Part shown: one piece after another, positions 27,117-36,823 of the stretch | Layout: every line of letters starts with the position of its first letter | Position numbering within the stretch: the stretch's first letter is position 1 | Source of the DNA: Peptococcaceae bacterium | GTDB taxonomy: Bacteria; Bacillota; Desulfitobacteriia; Desulfitobacteriales; Syntrophobotulaceae | Assembly (NCBI GenBank): GCA_012517475.1 | Contig: JAAYUV010000018.1 | Location: forward strand, 1 to 58,550 | DNA length: 58,550 nt | Direction of reading: 5' to 3' | Position numbers and translations under genes: made by a program | The notes under the pieces: generated by a model | Told to the model about the DNA's origin: nothing | The model's database searches: none | Seen by the model: only the letters and a program-made list of their open reading frames with translations

Positions 27117-28028
27117 TTGTTAGAAGAATATTATGTTGAAGTAGGAACTGCTAATTTTAGAGAGAACCTCTTTCGAAAGCTAAGCGACCTGCGTTCCAAA
27201 GAAGGCCTGCCCATCGAGTTTTACGAAATAAAAAATGGCGCATCGTATCTTGTCCGTTGTGTTTATTCCAGTTTGAAGGGAAAACAAGATCAGGACAGGT
27301 TGACCGCAAGGATATATAATTATTATTTTGCCCGAACCTTAGCCGAAATTATTTTTCAGGGCTGGGAGGGACATTTTGTCAAGAAGATACTAAAAAAAGA
27401 ATATAACATGAGTCACTATGATATTGAAAGTATTTTAAGGAAAGTATGGCTAAGTATGAACCAGGAAGAAAAACCCTACTTGCCTGAAACGAGAAAGCAT
27501 GTGCTGGTGAAATCCATCCTTGAATTCTTGGATTCCCATAAACGATTTGATATTGAAGGCTTCATGAATTTCCGGGCGGACCAATATAAGAGAGAACTTC
27601 GGAAACATGTTGCCCGGGCGGTGAATGAATATGCTCTAGATCAAGAACATGAAGGGTTTGTACGGCTCCTCAAAAGATTCTTAGATTCTCAACATAGCAT
27701 TTATAAAACCATGCACCTGGTCATAGAAAAAAATGGAGAGATTCAGTTTTATGATGACAGGGGCAGAAATATCAGCGAAGAATGCCTGGAGGATAATCGT
27801 TCTTTTTTGCAGGAATCTGCCCAAGAGGCGGCTGCCAACGGGCGAAAAAGCCATCTTGAACTATATGATGATTTTTTAATCAGCTCTATCCTTAAATGTG
27901 CGCCTCGCCGTATTGTTGCTCATGTAACCTCAGAACATTACCAGGATATGATTCAAATCATTCGTGAAGTTTTTCAGGACAGAATAAGTTTTTGTCAAGG
28001 CTGTTCTTTATGTCAGGAGAAGAATTGA
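27117..28028 (+). CDS. ytxC: Sporulation protein YtxC family
   Basis: 303 residues, TTG start after GGGGAGGG. Mostly helical soluble protein; the C-terminal half (LLKRFLDSQHSIYKTMHLVI, then IVAHVTSEHYQDMIQIIREV) matches the YtxC family, which is found in spore formers and sits just before thrS, as here. Ends in a CQGCSLCQ cysteine cluster. Molecular function is not known. Confidence 0.8.
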   Translation: MLEEYYVEVGTANFRENLFRKLSDLRSKEGLPIEFYEIKNGASYLVRCVYSSLKGKQDQDRLTARIYNYYFARTLAEIIFQGWEGHFVKKILKKEYNMSHYDIESILRKVWLSMNQEEKPYLPETRKHVLVKSILEFLDSHKRFDIEGFMNFRADQYKRELRKHVARAVNEYALDQEHEGFVRLLKRFLDSQHSIYKTMHLVIEKNGEIQFYDDRGRNISEECLEDNRSFLQESAQEAAANGRKSHLELYDDFLISSILKCAPRRIVAHVTSEHYQDMIQIIREVFQDRISFCQGCSLCQEKN

Positions 28029-28074
28029 CAACATGAAATAAGTGGTATAAGCTAGTATTGATTATTTATAGTTC

Positions 28075-28319
28075 AACATGATGATAGGGACAGTAATCTG
28101 AGCAGATATCATCCAGAGAGAAATGCCGGGGCTGAAAGCATTTTAGTGATGTTCAGAGGAAGACCACCCTTGAGTGCTTTGCTGAATCCAGTAAGCAAGC
28201 CGTCCATCCGCGTTAAGGATTATAAGGGGAATAAGTATTGATATTGCTCTTCTTATTCCCGAATTTGGGTGGAACCACGATATCGCTCTCGTCCCATATT
28301 GGGGCTGGGAGTTTTTTTA
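28075..28319 (+). promoter_or_regulatory. T-box leader controlling thrS (tRNA-Thr sensing)
   Basis: Contains the stem I purine motif (CCAGAGAG, near 28113), a specifier loop GAAG-ACC-A-CCCTTGAG with threonine codon ACC at 28163-28165, and the T-box core TTGGGTGGAACCACG (28265-28279). The terminator GCTCTCGTCCC...GGCTGGGAG with a T run follows. Uncharged tRNA-Thr should stabilise the antiterminator and turn thrS on. A TTGACA at 28025 overlaps the ytxC stop and is a likely -35. Confidence 0.9.
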
Positions 28320-28361
28320 TTTTTAACCATATTATTTATTGTCAAGGAGTGAAAAAAACGT

Positions 28362-30281
28362 ATGATCCATGTCACACTGAAAGACGGTTCAGTGAGGGAA
28401 GTTGCACCTGGTACAACCATTCAGGAATTAGCATCTTCTATCTCCCAAGGGTTAGCAAGGGCAGCAGTTGCCGGTAAAGTAAATGGGAAGGTAAAAGACC
28501 TGAATTCCCCCCTCGAAGAAGAAGCTCAGGTTGAGATTCTTACCCTGGACAGTGAAGAAGGGTTGGAAGTAATGAGGCACTCTACCTCACACCTCCTTGC
28601 CCAGGCTGTCAAAAACTTGTTTCCCGGCACATTGCTCGGGATTGGTCCCGCGATAGCAAACGGGTTTTATTATGATTTTGATTCCGAGCATACCTTTACT
28701 CCTGAAGATCTGGAAAAAATCGAAAATGAAATGAAAAAACTAGCTAAACAAGAATATCCGTTTGAATGCCAGGAGATTTCCAGGAAGGAAGCTATAGCCT
28801 ATTTTCAAAACAAAGAGGAAAAATACAAAGTTGAGCTAATAAACGATCTGCCGGGTGACGCCAGGATTTCAATGTATACCCAGGGCAATTTTACAGATCT
28901 CTGTGCCGGGCCCCATGTTCCGACAACAAAATTTCTAAAAGCATTTAAGCTTCAAAGCATAGCAGGAGCATATTGGCGGGGCAGCGAGAAAAACAAAATG
29001 CTCCAAAGAATTTACGGTTTGGCTTTCGCAAAATCGTCTGACCTCGAAGACTATCTGTTTAAGCTGGAAGAAGCCAAAAGACGCGATCACAGAAAGCTGG
29101 GTCTTGAACTGGACCTGTTCAGTCTTCATGATGAGGGGCCGGGATTCCCCTTTTTCCATCCGAAAGGTATGGTCCTAAGGAATACCCTTGAAGAATTCTG
29201 GAGAAAGGAACATCAAAAGAGGGGCTATGTAGAAATAAGAACTCCCATCATCCTTAACCAGGGACTTTGGGAACAATCCGGTCATTGGGATCACTACAAA
29301 GAAAATATGTATTTTACAAAAATCGATGACCAGGGCTATTGTGTAAAACCGATGAACTGTCCGGGCGGAATGATTATGTACAGGACAAAACTTCGCAGCT
29401 ACCGCGACCTTCCTATCCGCTGCGGTGAACTGGGACTGGTTCACAGGCATGAGCTTTCCGGGGCATTGCATGGTTTGCTTCGGGTACGGAATTTTACCCA
29501 GGATGACGCGCATATTTTTATGCTTCCCTCTCAAATCAAAGAGGAAATTATTGGCGTAATCAATCTCGTAGATTATTTCTATAAAGTATTCGGGTTTGAG
29601 TATCATGTAGAATTGTCAACCCGCCCCGAAAATTCCATGGGATCAGATGCAGATTGGGAAATGGCGACCAACGCCCTGAAAGAAGCGTTAGAAGCCAAAG
29701 GCATGGAATATAAGATTAATCCCGGAGATGGCGCTTTCTACGGTCCTAAAATTGACTTTCATCTTAAGGACTGCCTGGACCGGACCTGGCAGTGCGGAAC
29801 CATCCAGCTCGACTTCCAGATGCCTGAGAAGTTCGATTTGACCTATATTGGCGAGGATGGAGAAAAACATCGCCCGGTAATGATTCATCGGGTAGTTTAT
29901 GGCAGCATAGAAAGATTTATTGCCCTTTTAACCGAACATTATGCGGGAGCTTTTCCGGTTTGGTTGTCCCCTGTTCAGGTTCGCATTTTGCCCATCAGCG
30001 ACAGGCATAGTGAATATGCGGAAAAGGTTCAGGCTGTACTCAAAGAACAAGACATCCGTGTCGAAATGGATGATCGCAGGGAAAAAATCAATTATAAGAT
30101 CAGGGAAGCACAAACGGAAAAGATTCCCTTTGCACTTGTCGTAGGGGATAAAGAGGCAGAGGAAGGGACAGTGGCTGTTCGCCGCTACGGACAGCAAAAT
30201 ACAAGTACAATGAAACTTGAAGAGTTTATCCAGCTCATCAAAGAAGAAATAAGAAACAAAAAGACAAGTCCGGAAGCATAA
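28362..30281 (+). CDS. thrS: Threonyl-tRNA synthetase
   Basis: 639 residues, AAGGAG upstream. TGS domain (1-62), editing domain with RHSTSHLLAQAV (HxxxH zinc/editing motif), then the class II core: motif 2 RHELSGALHGLLRVRNF with DDAHIF, the zinc region NCPGGM, motif 3, and a C-terminal anticodon-binding domain (RILPISDRHSEYAEKV). Controlled by the T-box leader in front. Confidence 0.98.
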   Translation: MIHVTLKDGSVREVAPGTTIQELASSISQGLARAAVAGKVNGKVKDLNSPLEEEAQVEILTLDSEEGLEVMRHSTSHLLAQAVKNLFPGTLLGIGPAIANGFYYDFDSEHTFTPEDLEKIENEMKKLAKQEYPFECQEISRKEAIAYFQNKEEKYKVELINDLPGDARISMYTQGNFTDLCAGPHVPTTKFLKAFKLQSIAGAYWRGSEKNKMLQRIYGLAFAKSSDLEDYLFKLEEAKRRDHRKLGLELDLFSLHDEGPGFPFFHPKGMVLRNTLEEFWRKEHQKRGYVEIRTPIILNQGLWEQSGHWDHYKENMYFTKIDDQGYCVKPMNCPGGMIMYRTKLRSYRDLPIRCGELGLVHRHELSGALHGLLRVRNFTQDDAHIFMLPSQIKEEIIGVINLVDYFYKVFGFEYHVELSTRPENSMGSDADWEMATNALKEALEAKGMEYKINPGDGAFYGPKIDFHLKDCLDRTWQCGTIQLDFQMPEKFDLTYIGEDGEKHRPVMIHRVVYGSIERFIALLTEHYAGAFPVWLSPVQVRILPISDRHSEYAEKVQAVLKEQDIRVEMDDRREKINYKIREAQTEKIPFALVVGDKEAEEGTVAVRRYGQQNTSTMKLEEFIQLIKEEIRNKKTSPEA

Positions 30282-30287
30282 GCAACA

Positions 30288-30316
30288 GGGTCCGCGATTC
30301 GCGGACCCCTATTCTT
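30288..30316 (+). terminator. Terminator after thrS
   Basis: GGGTCCGCG (30288-30296) and CGCGGACCC (30300-30308) form a perfect 9-bp stem with a 3-base loop, followed by TATTCTTT. Confidence 0.85.
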
Positions 30317-30410
30317 TATGTGAAAATCCTTACCTTTTTATTTTATATCAGTTCATGTAAAATAAAAGTGAATAGGAAGGATCATAATCAGAATAGGCGG
30401 GGATGCAATC

Positions 30411-31367
30411 ATGTGGAAGAGAAAAGTGAATGAATATAAAATCGGAGAAACCTTTATGGCTTTTTTTCTCATCCGCAAAGTCGAATGTAAAACGACTTCC
30501 GGAGGGAGTAAATATTTAGATATCTTACTGGGGGATTCCAGCGGAGAAATTGTTGCCCGGATGTGGGACTGTTCACCTGAAGACGAGACCCAATTTGTCA
30601 ATAATATGCTTGTAAAAGTAAAGGGAAGTGTGGTGGACTGGCAGGGAAAAAGACAGATTAAAATTGACAAGATTCGGCCTGTACAGGAAAAGGATGGAGT
30701 GAACATCAAAGAATTTATTCCTGTCGCGCCCTACGACCCGGAGGAAATGTATGCCGAGCTTTATGAATATACAACCAGGATCGAAAACCCGAAAATTCGG
30801 GAAATGGTTCAACTTGTCATTGCTGAATCTGGGGAAAGACTGATAACCCACCCTGCTGCAGTGATGAATCATCATGCCTTGCGTTCGGGATTGTTGTATC
30901 ATACGCTCACCATGCTTAAGGCAGGGGAAAAGCTACTAGAAGTTTATTCCTTTTTGAATAACGACCTGGTTTATGCCGGAATCGTACTCCACGATATTGC
31001 CAAGCTGGATGAAATTGATGCCAACGAATTGGGAATTGCCACCGAATATACGGTCGAAGGACAGCTTCTGGGTCATATTATACAAGGAATTAAAAGAATT
31101 GAAAAAGCTTCCCGGAGCGTTGGGCTGGACGTAGAAACAAGTGTTCTTTTGGAACATATGGTGTTATCTCATCATTATGAACCGGAGTTTGGCAGCCCCA
31201 AAAGGCCGATGATTCCGGAAGCAGAGCTCCTTCATTATCTGGACATCCTGGACGCGAGGATGTTCGATATGCAAAAAACGCTTGGTGAGATTCAGCCGGG
31301 GGAATTCTCAGATAAATTATGGGCTTTGCACAATAGAAAACTGTATAAACCTGAAAGAAAAGAGTAG
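30411..31367 (+). CDS. yhaM: 3'-5' exoribonuclease YhaM family
   Basis: 318 residues. N-terminal OB-fold nucleic-acid-binding domain (about 10-90: AFFLIRKVECKTTSGGSKYL, LGDSSGEIVARMWD), then an HD phosphohydrolase domain with LLYHTLTML, GIVLHDIAKLDE (HD pair) and LEHMVLSHH. Family members degrade RNA from the 3' end. ATG choice rests on the family start; the upstream site is weak (GCGGGGATG). Confidence 0.93.
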   Translation: MWKRKVNEYKIGETFMAFFLIRKVECKTTSGGSKYLDILLGDSSGEIVARMWDCSPEDETQFVNNMLVKVKGSVVDWQGKRQIKIDKIRPVQEKDGVNIKEFIPVAPYDPEEMYAELYEYTTRIENPKIREMVQLVIAESGERLITHPAAVMNHHALRSGLLYHTLTMLKAGEKLLEVYSFLNNDLVYAGIVLHDIAKLDEIDANELGIATEYTVEGQLLGHIIQGIKRIEKASRSVGLDVETSVLLEHMVLSHHYEPEFGSPKRPMIPEAELLHYLDILDARMFDMQKTLGEIQPGEFSDKLWALHNRKLYKPERKE

Positions 31368-31402
31368 AAGGAAAAAGGTTATAGCTAGAAGAGGTGTAAG
31401 AG

Positions 31403-32473
31403 ATGTTCAAAATAGACCATAAGTATTCCTTGAAAAAGATGATGACTGTCTCTTTGGCTATCCTATTAATAATTAGTCTGCTTTCCGGGTGCAGCCTTGC
31501 GGAGAAAGCTACAGGACAAGTTCCTGCCGGGGATTTCGGTCCCAATACTCCCCGAGTCGGGCTAATCACCGGGGATGGCGGGATTACCGATCCATATTAC
31601 AAAAAGGCATGGGAAGGGCTGCAAAAAGCACAGAGTGAATTCCAGATCGGTATTGGCTATGTCAAGGCAAAAAATGAAAAGGATTATCCTTCAAAACTGG
31701 AAGAATTAAGTCAGGAAAAGTGCGAACTTATTATAACGGTTGGTCCCGAAGCTGGTTTGGCTGCAGCGGAAGCGGCTAAGAAGAATCCCAAAATTGTGTA
31801 TATTTGTCTGGACAGCAGTTTAGATAGTCCAATCCCGTCAAATGTGTTAGGAGTGTCCTATAAAATTGAAGAAGCAGCTTTTTTAGCCGGTATTTTGGCC
31901 GGTAAAATGACAAAATCTCATGTTGTAGGATTTATCTCCGGTGACAACAAAGAGATTTCTCAGCAATACTATTATGGTTACAAAGCAGGATTAAGAACTT
32001 CCAGTTCAGGCAGTGAGCTGATGAAAGGGATAGCCGGAACATTTTCCGATAAAAGCAGAGTTGAAAAGATGACTGTGAGAATGATCGAATCTGAGGCCGA
32101 TGTGGTTTTTCATGCGGCCGGAGCCGCCGGGAGCGGTATGATCAAGGCTATAAACCAAAACGGAAAATATGCCATCGGATCGGACCTGGACCAGAATGAT
32201 CTGGCACCCAAGCGGGTAATTACCTCTGTGATCAAGAATAATGATGATGTTCTATATGAACTGATAAAAAAGTTTAAAGAAAATAAACTGGTTTTAGGAA
32301 AAAACACCGTTTACGGACTGGCGGAGAAAGGTGTTGGCTTGGCGGAAACAACCCAAAACATGGTTCCCGACGATGTTTATAAGAAAATGCTCCAATATCA
32401 GGAGAATATTATTTCTAAAAAACTTAAAGTGCCTACTTCTGAGAATGAGTATTTGGATTTCGTAGATAACTGA
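31403..32473 (+). CDS. BMP-family ABC substrate-binding lipoprotein
   Basis: 356 residues. Lipoprotein signal with lipobox LLSGC (Cys30). The fold is that of PnrA/basic membrane proteins: RVGLITGDGGITDPYYKKAW, LIITVGPEAG, VVGFISGDN and VVFHAAGAAGSGMIKA. These usually bind nucleosides. No permease or ATPase genes follow, so partners must lie elsewhere, or the protein acts alone, as Med does in Bacillus. 35 bases after yhaM. Confidence 0.88.
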   Translation: MFKIDHKYSLKKMMTVSLAILLIISLLSGCSLAEKATGQVPAGDFGPNTPRVGLITGDGGITDPYYKKAWEGLQKAQSEFQIGIGYVKAKNEKDYPSKLEELSQEKCELIITVGPEAGLAAAEAAKKNPKIVYICLDSSLDSPIPSNVLGVSYKIEEAAFLAGILAGKMTKSHVVGFISGDNKEISQQYYYGYKAGLRTSSSGSELMKGIAGTFSDKSRVEKMTVRMIESEADVVFHAAGAAGSGMIKAINQNGKYAIGSDLDQNDLAPKRVITSVIKNNDDVLYELIKKFKENKLVLGKNTVYGLAEKGVGLAETTQNMVPDDVYKKMLQYQENIISKKLKVPTSENEYLDFVDN

Positions 32474-32484
32474 TCCCAAATAAA

Positions 32485-33138
32485 CTATTTACGGGAAAAA
32501 CGGCTGAGAGAGGTATTCTTGCCTACGAATACCAGAACATCCTTTTCATCGATTACCGAGTCTGCTCCGGGATCGGCAATGATTTGATCCTTCTTTTTAA
32601 TAGCCAGTACACTCATCCCATATTGGGCGCGTAAATTAAGCTTGCCAATGGACTTGCCGACGAATTCGGGAGGAGCAACTACCTCAATAATGCTGTAGTC
32701 CGGCGAAAGCTCGATGAAATCCAGAATATTTTCGCTTACAAGATGATAGGCGACCCGGATCCCCATATCTTTTTCCGGATATACAACCTTATCTGCTCCG
32801 ACTCTTTCCAACACCTTGCCGTGCATATTATTTTTTGCCTTAGCGATAACATATTTTACTCCGATTTCTTTGAGGATGACAGTAACGAGAATATTTGCCT
32901 GAATATCTTCTCCGATTGCCACGATGACTACATCGAAGTTTCGAATCCCCAGGGCCTTGAGGGCATCTTCGTCCAGCGCATCTACCTGTACGGCATGCGT
33001 TACTTCATTGGCGATAGCCTGGACTTGCTGCTCAGAGCTGTCTATCGCTAAAACATTATAACCCAGTGAACTCAAGGTTGTTGCGACACTTGAGCCAAAC
33101 CGGCCCAAACCAATAACCGCAAATTGCCTGTCTTTCAT
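32485..33138 (-). CDS. ktrA: Potassium uptake regulatory subunit KtrA/TrkA
   Basis: 217 residues. N-terminal Rossmann domain with VIGLGRFGSSVATTL for NAD(H)/ATP, then a TrkA-C domain (about 135-215) of the type that binds c-di-AMP in Firmicutes. Cytoplasmic ring that gates KtrB. RBS GGGGGTAACACC before the ATG; 11 bases after ktrB on the same strand. Confidence 0.95.
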   Translation of the reverse strand: MKDRQFAVIGLGRFGSSVATTLSSLGYNVLAIDSSEQQVQAIANEVTHAVQVDALDEDALKALGIRNFDVVIVAIGEDIQANILVTVILKEIGVKYVIAKAKNNMHGKVLERVGADKVVYPEKDMGIRVAYHLVSENILDFIELSPDYSIIEVVAPPEFVGKSIGKLNLRAQYGMSVLAIKKKDQIIADPGADSVIDEKDVLVFVGKNTSLSRFSRK

Positions 33139-33149
33139 GGTGTTACCCC

Positions 33150-34535
33150 CTAACCAATGATAATTTTATCTTCAGGATATTTTATATGAGACAAAGCGTT
33201 GTCTTTGCTTTTCAGGGAAATAGCCAGGAGGACGGTTATTAAACCGACTCTTCCGAAGTACATGGTCAAGATAATAAATATTTTCCCAACCGCACTTAAC
33301 GATGGGGTCAATCCCATTGTCAGCCCCACAGTACCGAAAGCCGAAACGGTTTCAAACAAGATTGGGAGCAACCCTGCTGCTTCAGTCCGCAAGAGGATTA
33401 ATACAACAGTAATGATCCAAAGCAGGGCTAAAAGCGTAATGGCAAAAGATTTCCTGATGGTAGCATGTGGTATCGTTCTTTCTTTAATTACGACATTCTC
33501 GTTTCCTTTTAAAATGCTGATTATACAAAGAATCACTGATAGAAAAGTGGTTGTTTTGATACCTCCTCCGGTCGATCCGGGTGATGCGCCGATAAACATC
33601 AGGATGATGATAAAAAACACGGTAGACGGGTGGAGGTCGGCAATAGGAAGTGTATTAAAGCCGGCTGTCCTCGGCGAAACAGACTGAAAAAAGGAAGCCA
33701 AAATCTTTGAAAGCATGTCAAGGTTACCAAGTGTCTTGGGATTGGTCAACTCGTTGAAGAATATAAATAAAAAACCAACAATGATCAAAAAGATCGTTGT
33801 CTGAATAACCAAGCGGGAATGAAGATTAAGTTTCTTCCCTTTTTTATTATACACATCGGCCAGGACAGCAAAACCAAGACCTCCGATTATAATCAGGAAC
33901 ATAATTGTCAGGTTTACTGCAATGTCACCTGTTTGCTCCGTAAGACTCAAAAACTTGCCGAAAAGATCAAAGCCTGCGTTGTTAAAGGCTGAGACGGAAT
34001 GAAAAACAGCATAATATGCTGCTTTGGTTGTCCCCATCTCGTGAAACCACCTGAGGAAAAGAATCAATGCGCCTGATGCTTCTATAACAAAAGAGAAAAT
34101 CAAAACTAATTTGGCGAGTCTCACGATGCCTTCCAGGGACAGCTGGTTAAAAGACTCCTGAAGAAGAATTCTTTCTCTTAATTTGATTTTTCTGCCCAGC
34201 AGGATGGCAAAAAGAGTGGCAAAAGTCATAAACCCAAGACCGCCGATTTGAATCAGACATATAATCACAATCTCACCAAAGACGGAATAGTGATCAGCAG
34301 TGTCCACCACTACCAAACCGGTAACGCACAAGGCTGAGGTGGCTGTAAAAACCGCATCAAGATAAGGAGTCCCTAAACCATTCTCCGTTGCAACAGGGAG
34401 ACTTAACAAAACCCCGCCCAACAGTATCAACACCGCAAATCCCAATGCCAGGATACGGGCAGGGGTAAAACTGCTTATAATTTGTGAATTCCCGTTAGAA
34501 TTTTTGCCGTTTAGAAGAATCCGAATTTCCGACAT
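33150..34535 (-). CDS. ktrB: Potassium uptake channel subunit KtrB/TrkH
   Basis: 461 residues with about ten helices and four pore repeats: ATSALCVTGLVVVDTA, SAFNNAGFDLFG, PRTAGFNTLPI and SAFGTVGLTMGLTP, carrying the filter glycines. Takes up potassium with sodium coupling. First of the ktrBA pair; it may share a transcript with the lysE-type gene that ends 38 bases upstream. Confidence 0.95.
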   Translation of the reverse strand: MSEIRILLNGKNSNGNSQIISSFTPARILALGFAVLILLGGVLLSLPVATENGLGTPYLDAVFTATSALCVTGLVVVDTADHYSVFGEIVIICLIQIGGLGFMTFATLFAILLGRKIKLRERILLQESFNQLSLEGIVRLAKLVLIFSFVIEASGALILFLRWFHEMGTTKAAYYAVFHSVSAFNNAGFDLFGKFLSLTEQTGDIAVNLTIMFLIIIGGLGFAVLADVYNKKGKKLNLHSRLVIQTTIFLIIVGFLFIFFNELTNPKTLGNLDMLSKILASFFQSVSPRTAGFNTLPIADLHPSTVFFIIILMFIGASPGSTGGGIKTTTFLSVILCIISILKGNENVVIKERTIPHATIRKSFAITLLALLWIITVVLILLRTEAAGLLPILFETVSAFGTVGLTMGLTPSLSAVGKIFIILTMYFGRVGLITVLLAISLKSKDNALSHIKYPEDKIIIG

Positions 34536-34573
34536 AGTTACCTTCCTTGGTATGTATTTCTGTTATTTTTCGT

Positions 34574-35197
34574 TTAAGCCAGGAGGAAATATTGAATAAA
34601 GGAATAACCAAGTTTCATTCCGTAGATAAGAATTATTATGCCACATATTAGATTAATAATCTTCAAGGTAGAAGAGCGAAAATAACCTCTTAGGAAATAA
34701 ACAATCCCCCCCAGACTTAAAAACCAGCAAAATGAAGCACTGCATGTACCCAAAATAAAATATTGCACCATTTGTCCCGGTAAAGTGGAATAAATACCCC
34801 CCAATAAAAGCGAACCATCTATTAAAGCCTGGGGATTAAGCCAGGTAATAGCGAAACAGGAGAAAAAAACGGACAGAAAAGAAGTTTGCCGGGGTTTTGC
34901 CTGAATTTCCCCAACGGGAGCAATGGCCAGTTTAATACCGATTGCTATCACCGCAAAACTTCCCAAAAAGAGCACCAGCCCTTTCAAAAAAAGGAATCTG
35001 TCCAGAAGAGCTCCCACTCCCCAGAAACAGGCTAAAGCGAGGCTGATATCAAAAAATATTGTAAGTAATGATACCTGGAGTACTTTCAGCGGTTTCTCTT
35101 TAAGCCCGGCGTTAATGACATACATATTTTGAGTGCCGATCGGTGCAACATAAGCCAGGCCGAGTACAAATCCCTGTGTAAAATAAATCAGATTCAT
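34574..35197 (-). CDS. LysE/ArgO-family amino-acid exporter
   Basis: 207 residues, about six helices. The start FTQGFVLGLAYVAPIGTQNM carries the family's APIGPQN-like loop, and ITWLNPQALIDGSLLLGG is the conserved middle loop of LysE/ArgO. Exports basic amino acids. Lies between the XRE regulator and ktrBA on the same strand. Confidence 0.92.
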   Translation of the reverse strand: MNLIYFTQGFVLGLAYVAPIGTQNMYVINAGLKEKPLKVLQVSLLTIFFDISLALACFWGVGALLDRFLFLKGLVLFLGSFAVIAIGIKLAIAPVGEIQAKPRQTSFLSVFFSCFAITWLNPQALIDGSLLLGGIYSTLPGQMVQYFILGTCSASFCWFLSLGGIVYFLRGYFRSSTLKIINLICGIIILIYGMKLGYSFIQYFLLA

Positions 35198-35228
35198 TGA
35201 TATATCCCCTTTTATGAAAAAACAACGA

Positions 35229-35606
35229 TCAGGAATTCTGTGTCTCTTCTTCAGTCATCGAAATAACAAACTGATCAACTCTTCCTTGACCTCTTTCAGA
35301 CAATAACCGGTAATGGTACATTAATTCTTTTTCGTAATCGGTTAAATCAGAAAAATCCGCTTCAGGCAAGGATTCCCCGCCGCGTCGGCGCGGGGCCCCT
35401 TCTCCGGAAAGAAGCCAATCAACAGATATGTCCAGAATCGTACAAAGTTCCAACAGGGTGTCGGCCTTGGGGTAATAAATCTCTTTTACATAATTACTGA
35501 AGGTATCCTGATTTAAACTTAACATTTCTGAAAGTTGTTTTTGAGTATAAGGACTTTTCTTTACTGAATTTTTTAGTCTTTTTCCAAAACCTTTTAAACC
35601 AGCCAC
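35229..35606 (-). CDS. XRE-family DNA-binding protein
   Basis: 125 residues if it starts at the GTG at 35606 (GGGGTGA just before); the frame reaches 35654 without a site. Helix-turn-helix at about 16-70: YTQKQLSEMLSLNQDTFSNY, then VDWLLSGEG. The C-terminal region is acidic and helical. A strongly G+C-rich palindromic stretch encodes APRRRGG. It may control the lysE-type exporter that follows 31 bases later; this is inference from order. Confidence 0.8.
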   Translation of the reverse strand: MAGLKGFGKRLKNSVKKSPYTQKQLSEMLSLNQDTFSNYVKEIYYPKADTLLELCTILDISVDWLLSGEGAPRRRGGESLPEADFSDLTDYEKELMYHYRLLSERGQGRVDQFVISMTEEETQNS

Positions 35607-35790
35607 TTTGTCACCCCGAATCTCTTGGAATAACATGCCATTACAGTTTATCACTTAATTATAATGTTCATGACGAAAGATATAAATAGAATCTTTAGTC
35701 AATTGCAGTTTTGACAACAATATTTTTTGGATATCATCTCAATAAACGAATAAATTAGAATAAATTAGAAATGGATTCAGATCAATAATA

Positions 35791-35819
35791 TTGACAATTA
35801 ATATGCGAATAGGTATAAT
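35791..35819 (+). promoter_or_regulatory. Consensus promoter of the infC operon
   Basis: TTGACA (35791-35796) and TATAAT (35814-35819) separated by exactly 17 bases: a perfect sigma-A promoter, about 210 bases before the infC start, leaving room for a regulatory leader. Confidence 0.92.
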
Positions 35820-35834
35820 ATTTTTGCTAAGTAG

Positions 35835-36015
35835 AAGCCATCCGCTTCTCACCTCATAACAATTGTTAATGAGGTATCAAGTGAGTTTTTTCCGGTTTAT
35901 GGTGATGCTCATTTTGTATTTAATGGAGACGGGTGGAAAACCCGTCTTTGTTTTTTGCCGCTCCTTGCCATCCATGGCATCGCGGCATTAGGCCATCCTG
36001 GCCGTCATTTATTTT
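35835..36015 (+). promoter_or_regulatory. L20-type leader with attenuator before infC
   Basis: The long leader contains several helices (GAAGC...GCTTC; CCTCATAACAATTGTTAATGAGG) and a strong terminator: GACGGG (35928-35933) pairs with CCCGTC (35941-35946), followed by TTTGTTTTTT. In Bacillus, ribosomal protein L20 binds such a leader and ends transcription of its own operon. The same layout is seen here; the fine structure was not modelled. Confidence 0.8.
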
Positions 36016-36029
36016 GGAGGTGATTCCAC

Positions 36030-36551
36030 ATTAACAAGGATTTACGGATTAATGAAGAAATCCGGGCTCGGGAAGTTCGACTAGTCAGTGATGACGGAGA
36101 ACAACTCGGGATTGTTCCTCTTAAAGAAGCTATGCGCATTTCAATGGAGAAGGCTCTTGACTTAGTTGAAATTGCACCTACCGCTAAGCCTCCCGTGTGC
36201 AAGCTGATGGATTACGGGAAATACAAATACGAGCAGGCTAAGCGCGACAAAGAAGCACGAAAGAAGCAAAAAGTCGTAGAAATTAAAGAAGTGAAACTGC
36301 GTCCTAATATTGAAAGTCATGATTTTTTAACCAAAGCAAAAAACGCCCAGCGTTTCTTAAATGACGGAGATAAGGTTAAGGTTACGATCATGTTCAGGGG
36401 CAGGGAGATTACTCATCCTGACCAGGGTAAAGTATTATGTCTTCGTTTGGCTGAGCTTCTTGCCGAGGAATCTGTGATGGAGCGTGAACCGAAGGTTGAG
36501 GGTCGTAACATGGTTATGATTCTTGCACCTGCTACAAATAAACACGACTAA
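36030..36551 (+). CDS. infC: Translation initiation factor IF-3, AUU start
   Basis: 173 residues starting at the ATT at 36030, with GGAGG 9 bases before it; no ATG, GTG or TTG fits and the first residues (M)[18 protein letters not shown] are those of IF-3. The AUU start is the known way IF-3 controls itself by rejecting weak starts. Both domains are whole: N-terminal YGKYKYEQ region and C-terminal [13 protein letters not shown]. First gene of infC-rpmI-rplT. Confidence 0.97.
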   Translation: MNKDLRINEEIRAREVRLVSDDGEQLGIVPLKEAMRISMEKALDLVEIAPTAKPPVCKLMDYGKYKYEQAKRDKEARKKQKVVEIKEVKLRPNIESHDFLTKAKNAQRFLNDGDKVKVTIMFRGREITHPDQGKVLCLRLAELLAEESVMEREPKVEGRNMVMILAPATNKHD

Positions 36552-36573
36552 ATTGAAAAGGGGGTTACCCACC

Positions 36574-36774
36574 ATGCCGAAAATGAAAACACACCGTGGG
36601 GCTGCAAAACGTTTAAAGAAAACTGGAACCGGTAAAATTATTCGCTATCATGCGTATAAAAGCCATATTTTAGAAAAGAAATCACCGAAACGCAAACGCA
36701 ATCTTCGCAAATCCGCTGTTATGCACAAATCCGATGTCAAGCGCATTGAGCGTCTCATTGCTTACGTAAAATAG
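36574..36774 (+). CDS. rpmI: Ribosomal protein L35
   Basis: 66 residues beginning [20 protein letters not shown] after a GGGGG site. Very basic, full length for bL35. 22 bases after infC. Confidence 0.98.
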   Translation: MPKMKTHRGAAKRLKKTGTGKIIRYHAYKSHILEKKSPKRKRNLRKSAVMHKSDVKRIERLIAYVK

Positions 36775-36823
36775 ATTGTTCGCAGACTGCATATTGAATT
36801 AACACTTGAAGGAGGTCTTTAAA

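Noticed and set aside
35350-35400. G+C-rich palindrome CCCCGCCGCG...CGCGGGG within the XRE gene as a REP element
   Set aside because: It stays in frame as APRRRGGES between two helical parts, is single in the window, and can be explained as a linker.
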